Shown here piece by piece: positions 41,859 to 42,848 of a DNA stretch of 42,848 bases. Under the pieces are notes generated by a model. It saw only the letters and a list, made by a program, of their open reading frames with translations. It was not told the origin of the DNA and ran no database searches. The DNA is from Nitrosopelagicus sp. REDSEA-S31_B2 (lineage in GTDB: Archaea > Thermoproteota > Nitrososphaeria > Nitrososphaerales > Nitrosopumilaceae): assembly GCA_001627235.1 (NCBI GenBank), contig LUPB01000004.1:3372-46219 (forward strand). Direction: 5' to 3'. The stretch's first letter is position 1. Every line of letters starts with the position of its first letter. Position numbers and translations under genes: made by a program.

Positions 41859-42563
41859 ATGAATCCTCTCAACAAACTTACTCAATCTTTTGAAAATGGA
41901 ATTATTCCTGAGACCACCTATGAATTAATCCTGAAAAGATTTTCTCTAGTCACAGATGGAATTAAAAGAATTGAAAAAGCATCTTCGATAAATTATCCTG
42001 TTGCATATGTGGATCCATCAATCATTGTTTCTGGAACCTCGAATTCTCTTGATATAGGAATTCTATATGCTAGAACAATTCCTATAATTGTAAATAATTC
42101 TATTCAAGTTGTTATACAAATCTCTGCGCCATTAGTTGCCTATGGGCTCAAAGGAACAATTCATGCAATATTGGCACATGAATTTCTTCATTATCTTGAA
42201 TTAGTCACACGTTTATCTAATTCTGAATTATTATCTGATGAAATTTCAAGTAATCTATTTGAAAATGTATATTCTGACAATACTAGACTATTAGAACCTA
42301 GAAGCGTTTTCAATGATGTCACTTTGTTATCTCACATAACAAAACGATTTCCTTCTGGATTTCGTGATTACAAGTTGGAAGATAAAGTGATAAAATTTTG
42401 GATTGAGCAAAATTTACCTGTATCTAAAATATCCCTTGACACAAATACAATAAAACTTAATGCCGTACAATTATCTAGTATTCAATTTGATGAATTGTTG
42501 TTACAACAATTAGAAATTATTAAAACAAAAAATTCTAAACTTCGTAAGAAAAAACTCTATTAA
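41859..42563 (+). CDS. Putative zinc metalloprotease-like protein with HExxH motif, function unknown
   Basis: The 234-aa product contains LAHEFLHYLELV with H107, E108, H111 and a further E114, the pattern of zincin active sites. It is preceded by a hydrophobic helix (APLVAYGLKGTIHAILA). The region before it is beta-rich (VAYVDPSIIVSGT, TIPIIVNNSIQVVIQI). No signal peptide. The C-terminal 40 residues are helical and end in a basic KLRKKKLY. I do not recognise the family; protease activity is inferred from the motif only. It converges with rps27ae, overlapping 4 nt. Confidence 0.7.
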   Translation: MNPLNKLTQSFENGIIPETTYELILKRFSLVTDGIKRIEKASSINYPVAYVDPSIIVSGTSNSLDIGILYARTIPIIVNNSIQVVIQISAPLVAYGLKGTIHAILAHEFLHYLELVTRLSNSELLSDEISSNLFENVYSDNTRLLEPRSVFNDVTLLSHITKRFPSGFRDYKLEDKVIKFWIEQNLPVSKISLDTNTIKLNAVQLSSIQFDELLLQQLEIIKTKNSKLRKKKLY

Positions 42564-42742
42564 ATAAATTCAGTATCGCCACATTTGCCACATGTTCTTC
42601 TATTCTTATGTTCTGACATAAAAACACCTTTTCCACATCTTACACATGTTTTTCTTTCTCTAGTGAATTTGTCATTATCTACTTTATAGTATTGGCTCAC
42701 TTTTGGACTGACACCTTTATGGCCTTTCTTTTCCACAGGCAT
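42560..42742 (-). CDS. rps27ae: Ribosomal protein eS31 (S27ae)
   Basis: The 60-aa zinc-ribbon protein has CVRCGKG ... RRTCGKCGD giving four zinc ligands, and starts MPVEKKGHKG. In eukaryotes it is fused to ubiquitin; here, as in other archaea, it stands free. Its ATG overlaps the stop of rps24e by 1 nt (TAATG on the minus strand), the archaeal rps24e-rps27ae pair. Confidence 0.92.
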   Translation of the reverse strand: MPVEKKGHKGVSPKVSQYYKVDNDKFTRERKTCVRCGKGVFMSEHKNRRTCGKCGDTEFI

Positions 42743-42848
42743 TATTCTTTCTTCTCCTCTTCAGCAGGTGCTTCAGCTGCTGCTTCTTCAGCAGGTGCTT
42801 CAGCTGCTGCTTCTTCAGCAGGTGCTTCAGCTGCGGCGGCCTCTGCAT
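42742..42848 (-). CDS. rps24e: Ribosomal protein eS24, C-terminal end only (partial)
   Basis: Only the last ~35 codons are in the window. They encode an Ala/Glu/Pro-rich tail made of AEAPAEEAA units, ending EEEKKE. The conserved domain lies beyond the right edge. Assignment rests mainly on the gene pair with rps27ae, which it joins by a 1-nt overlap; the tail itself is not diagnostic. Confidence 0.6.
   Translation of the reverse strand, partial: AEAAAAEAPAEEAAAEAPAEEAAAEAPAEEEKKE
42758..42838 (-). repeat. 27-bp tandem repeat, three copies, in the eS24 tail
   Basis: Copies begin at 42758, 42785 and 42812 with an exact 27-nt period; the third copy is slightly diverged (GCGGCGG). Each encodes nine residues of the type AAEAPAEEA. 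Such a repeat can expand or contract without a frameshift. Confidence 0.85.

Noticed and set aside
42758-42838. 27-bp repeats considered as a CRISPR fragment
   Set aside because: The copies are head-to-tail without spacers and lie in the eS24 reading frame.
1-42848. Search for defence islands, transposases, integrases, CRISPR arrays or prophage genes
   Set aside because: None is visible; nearly all sequence is accounted for by core genes and short intergenic regions.

Overview
The window is a compact, AT-rich archaeal chromosome segment. The genes point to an ammonia-oxidising thaumarchaeote of the Nitrosopumilus/Nitrosoarchaeum type. It carries archaeal-only or archaeal/eukaryotic-type genes: ABCE1, NusA with two KH domains, eL30, eL19, eL32, eS27, P0/P1 stalk proteins, SecE/Sec61-gamma, Spt5/NusG, prefoldin alpha, Cbf5, Pus10, DTD2-type deacylase and an EMC3-like insertase. 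TATA-like boxes lie about 26 bp before many start codons, which suggests widespread leaderless mRNAs. No amo, rRNA 16S/23S or mobile genes are present, so the genus call is an inference.

Layout. 1-2455 (minus): a partial Trm5-like tRNA methyltransferase downstream of ABCE1. 2554-4817 (plus): a lone 5S rRNA, a small zinc-finger protein, then rpl30e-nusA-rps12-rps7. 4876-7061: tRNA-Gln, a winged-helix protein divergent from a YkgJ-type Cys-cluster protein, and a geranylgeranyl-reductase-like flavoprotein. 7104-12677 (minus): alaS-leuS. 12752-14320 (plus): an unknown protein, rpl12 (P1) and a TRIC-type channel. 14321-17623 (minus): secE-nusG-rpl11, an opposing Lrp-type regulator, then rpl1-rpl10. 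17666-18738 (plus): D-aminoacyl-tRNA deacylase and Ogt. 18735-19578 (minus): rpl32e-rpl19e. 19719-26504: PEP carboxykinase (disrupted), a membrane-anchored subtilase, SOD, prefoldin alpha, FtsY and ornithine carbamoyltransferase. 26541-33233 (plus): the distal spc-type operon rpl18-rps5-rpl30-rpl15-secY(disrupted)-adk-EMC3-cmk-cbf5 and a membrane-anchored protein. 33289-39026: intron-containing tRNA-Ser, an L-2-hydroxyglutarate-oxidase-like flavoprotein, a small Cys/His protein, a D-2-hydroxyacid dehydrogenase, a 44-residue Cys-rich protein and the two subunits of a 2-oxoacid:ferredoxin oxidoreductase. 39072-42848: three unknown proteins, Pus10, an HExxH protein, rps27ae and the end of rps24e.

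Most of the window is information processing (ribosome, translation factors, tRNA modification and charging, Sec export), with some central metabolism. No defence system, CRISPR array, transposon or prophage is visible, and no gene-free stretch exceeds 300 bp.

The most notable observations are two internal deletions with frameshifts in normally intact core genes. pckA lacks its TGRSP substrate-binding region. secY lacks the stretch around TM4/5 and sits in a locally GC-rich patch. Other points of interest are an unusual Pro-Glu-rich tail replacing the C-terminal helix of FtsY, a 15-nt intron in tRNA-Ser(GGA), C33 in tRNA-Gln(CTG), and several uncharacterised small metal-binding proteins.
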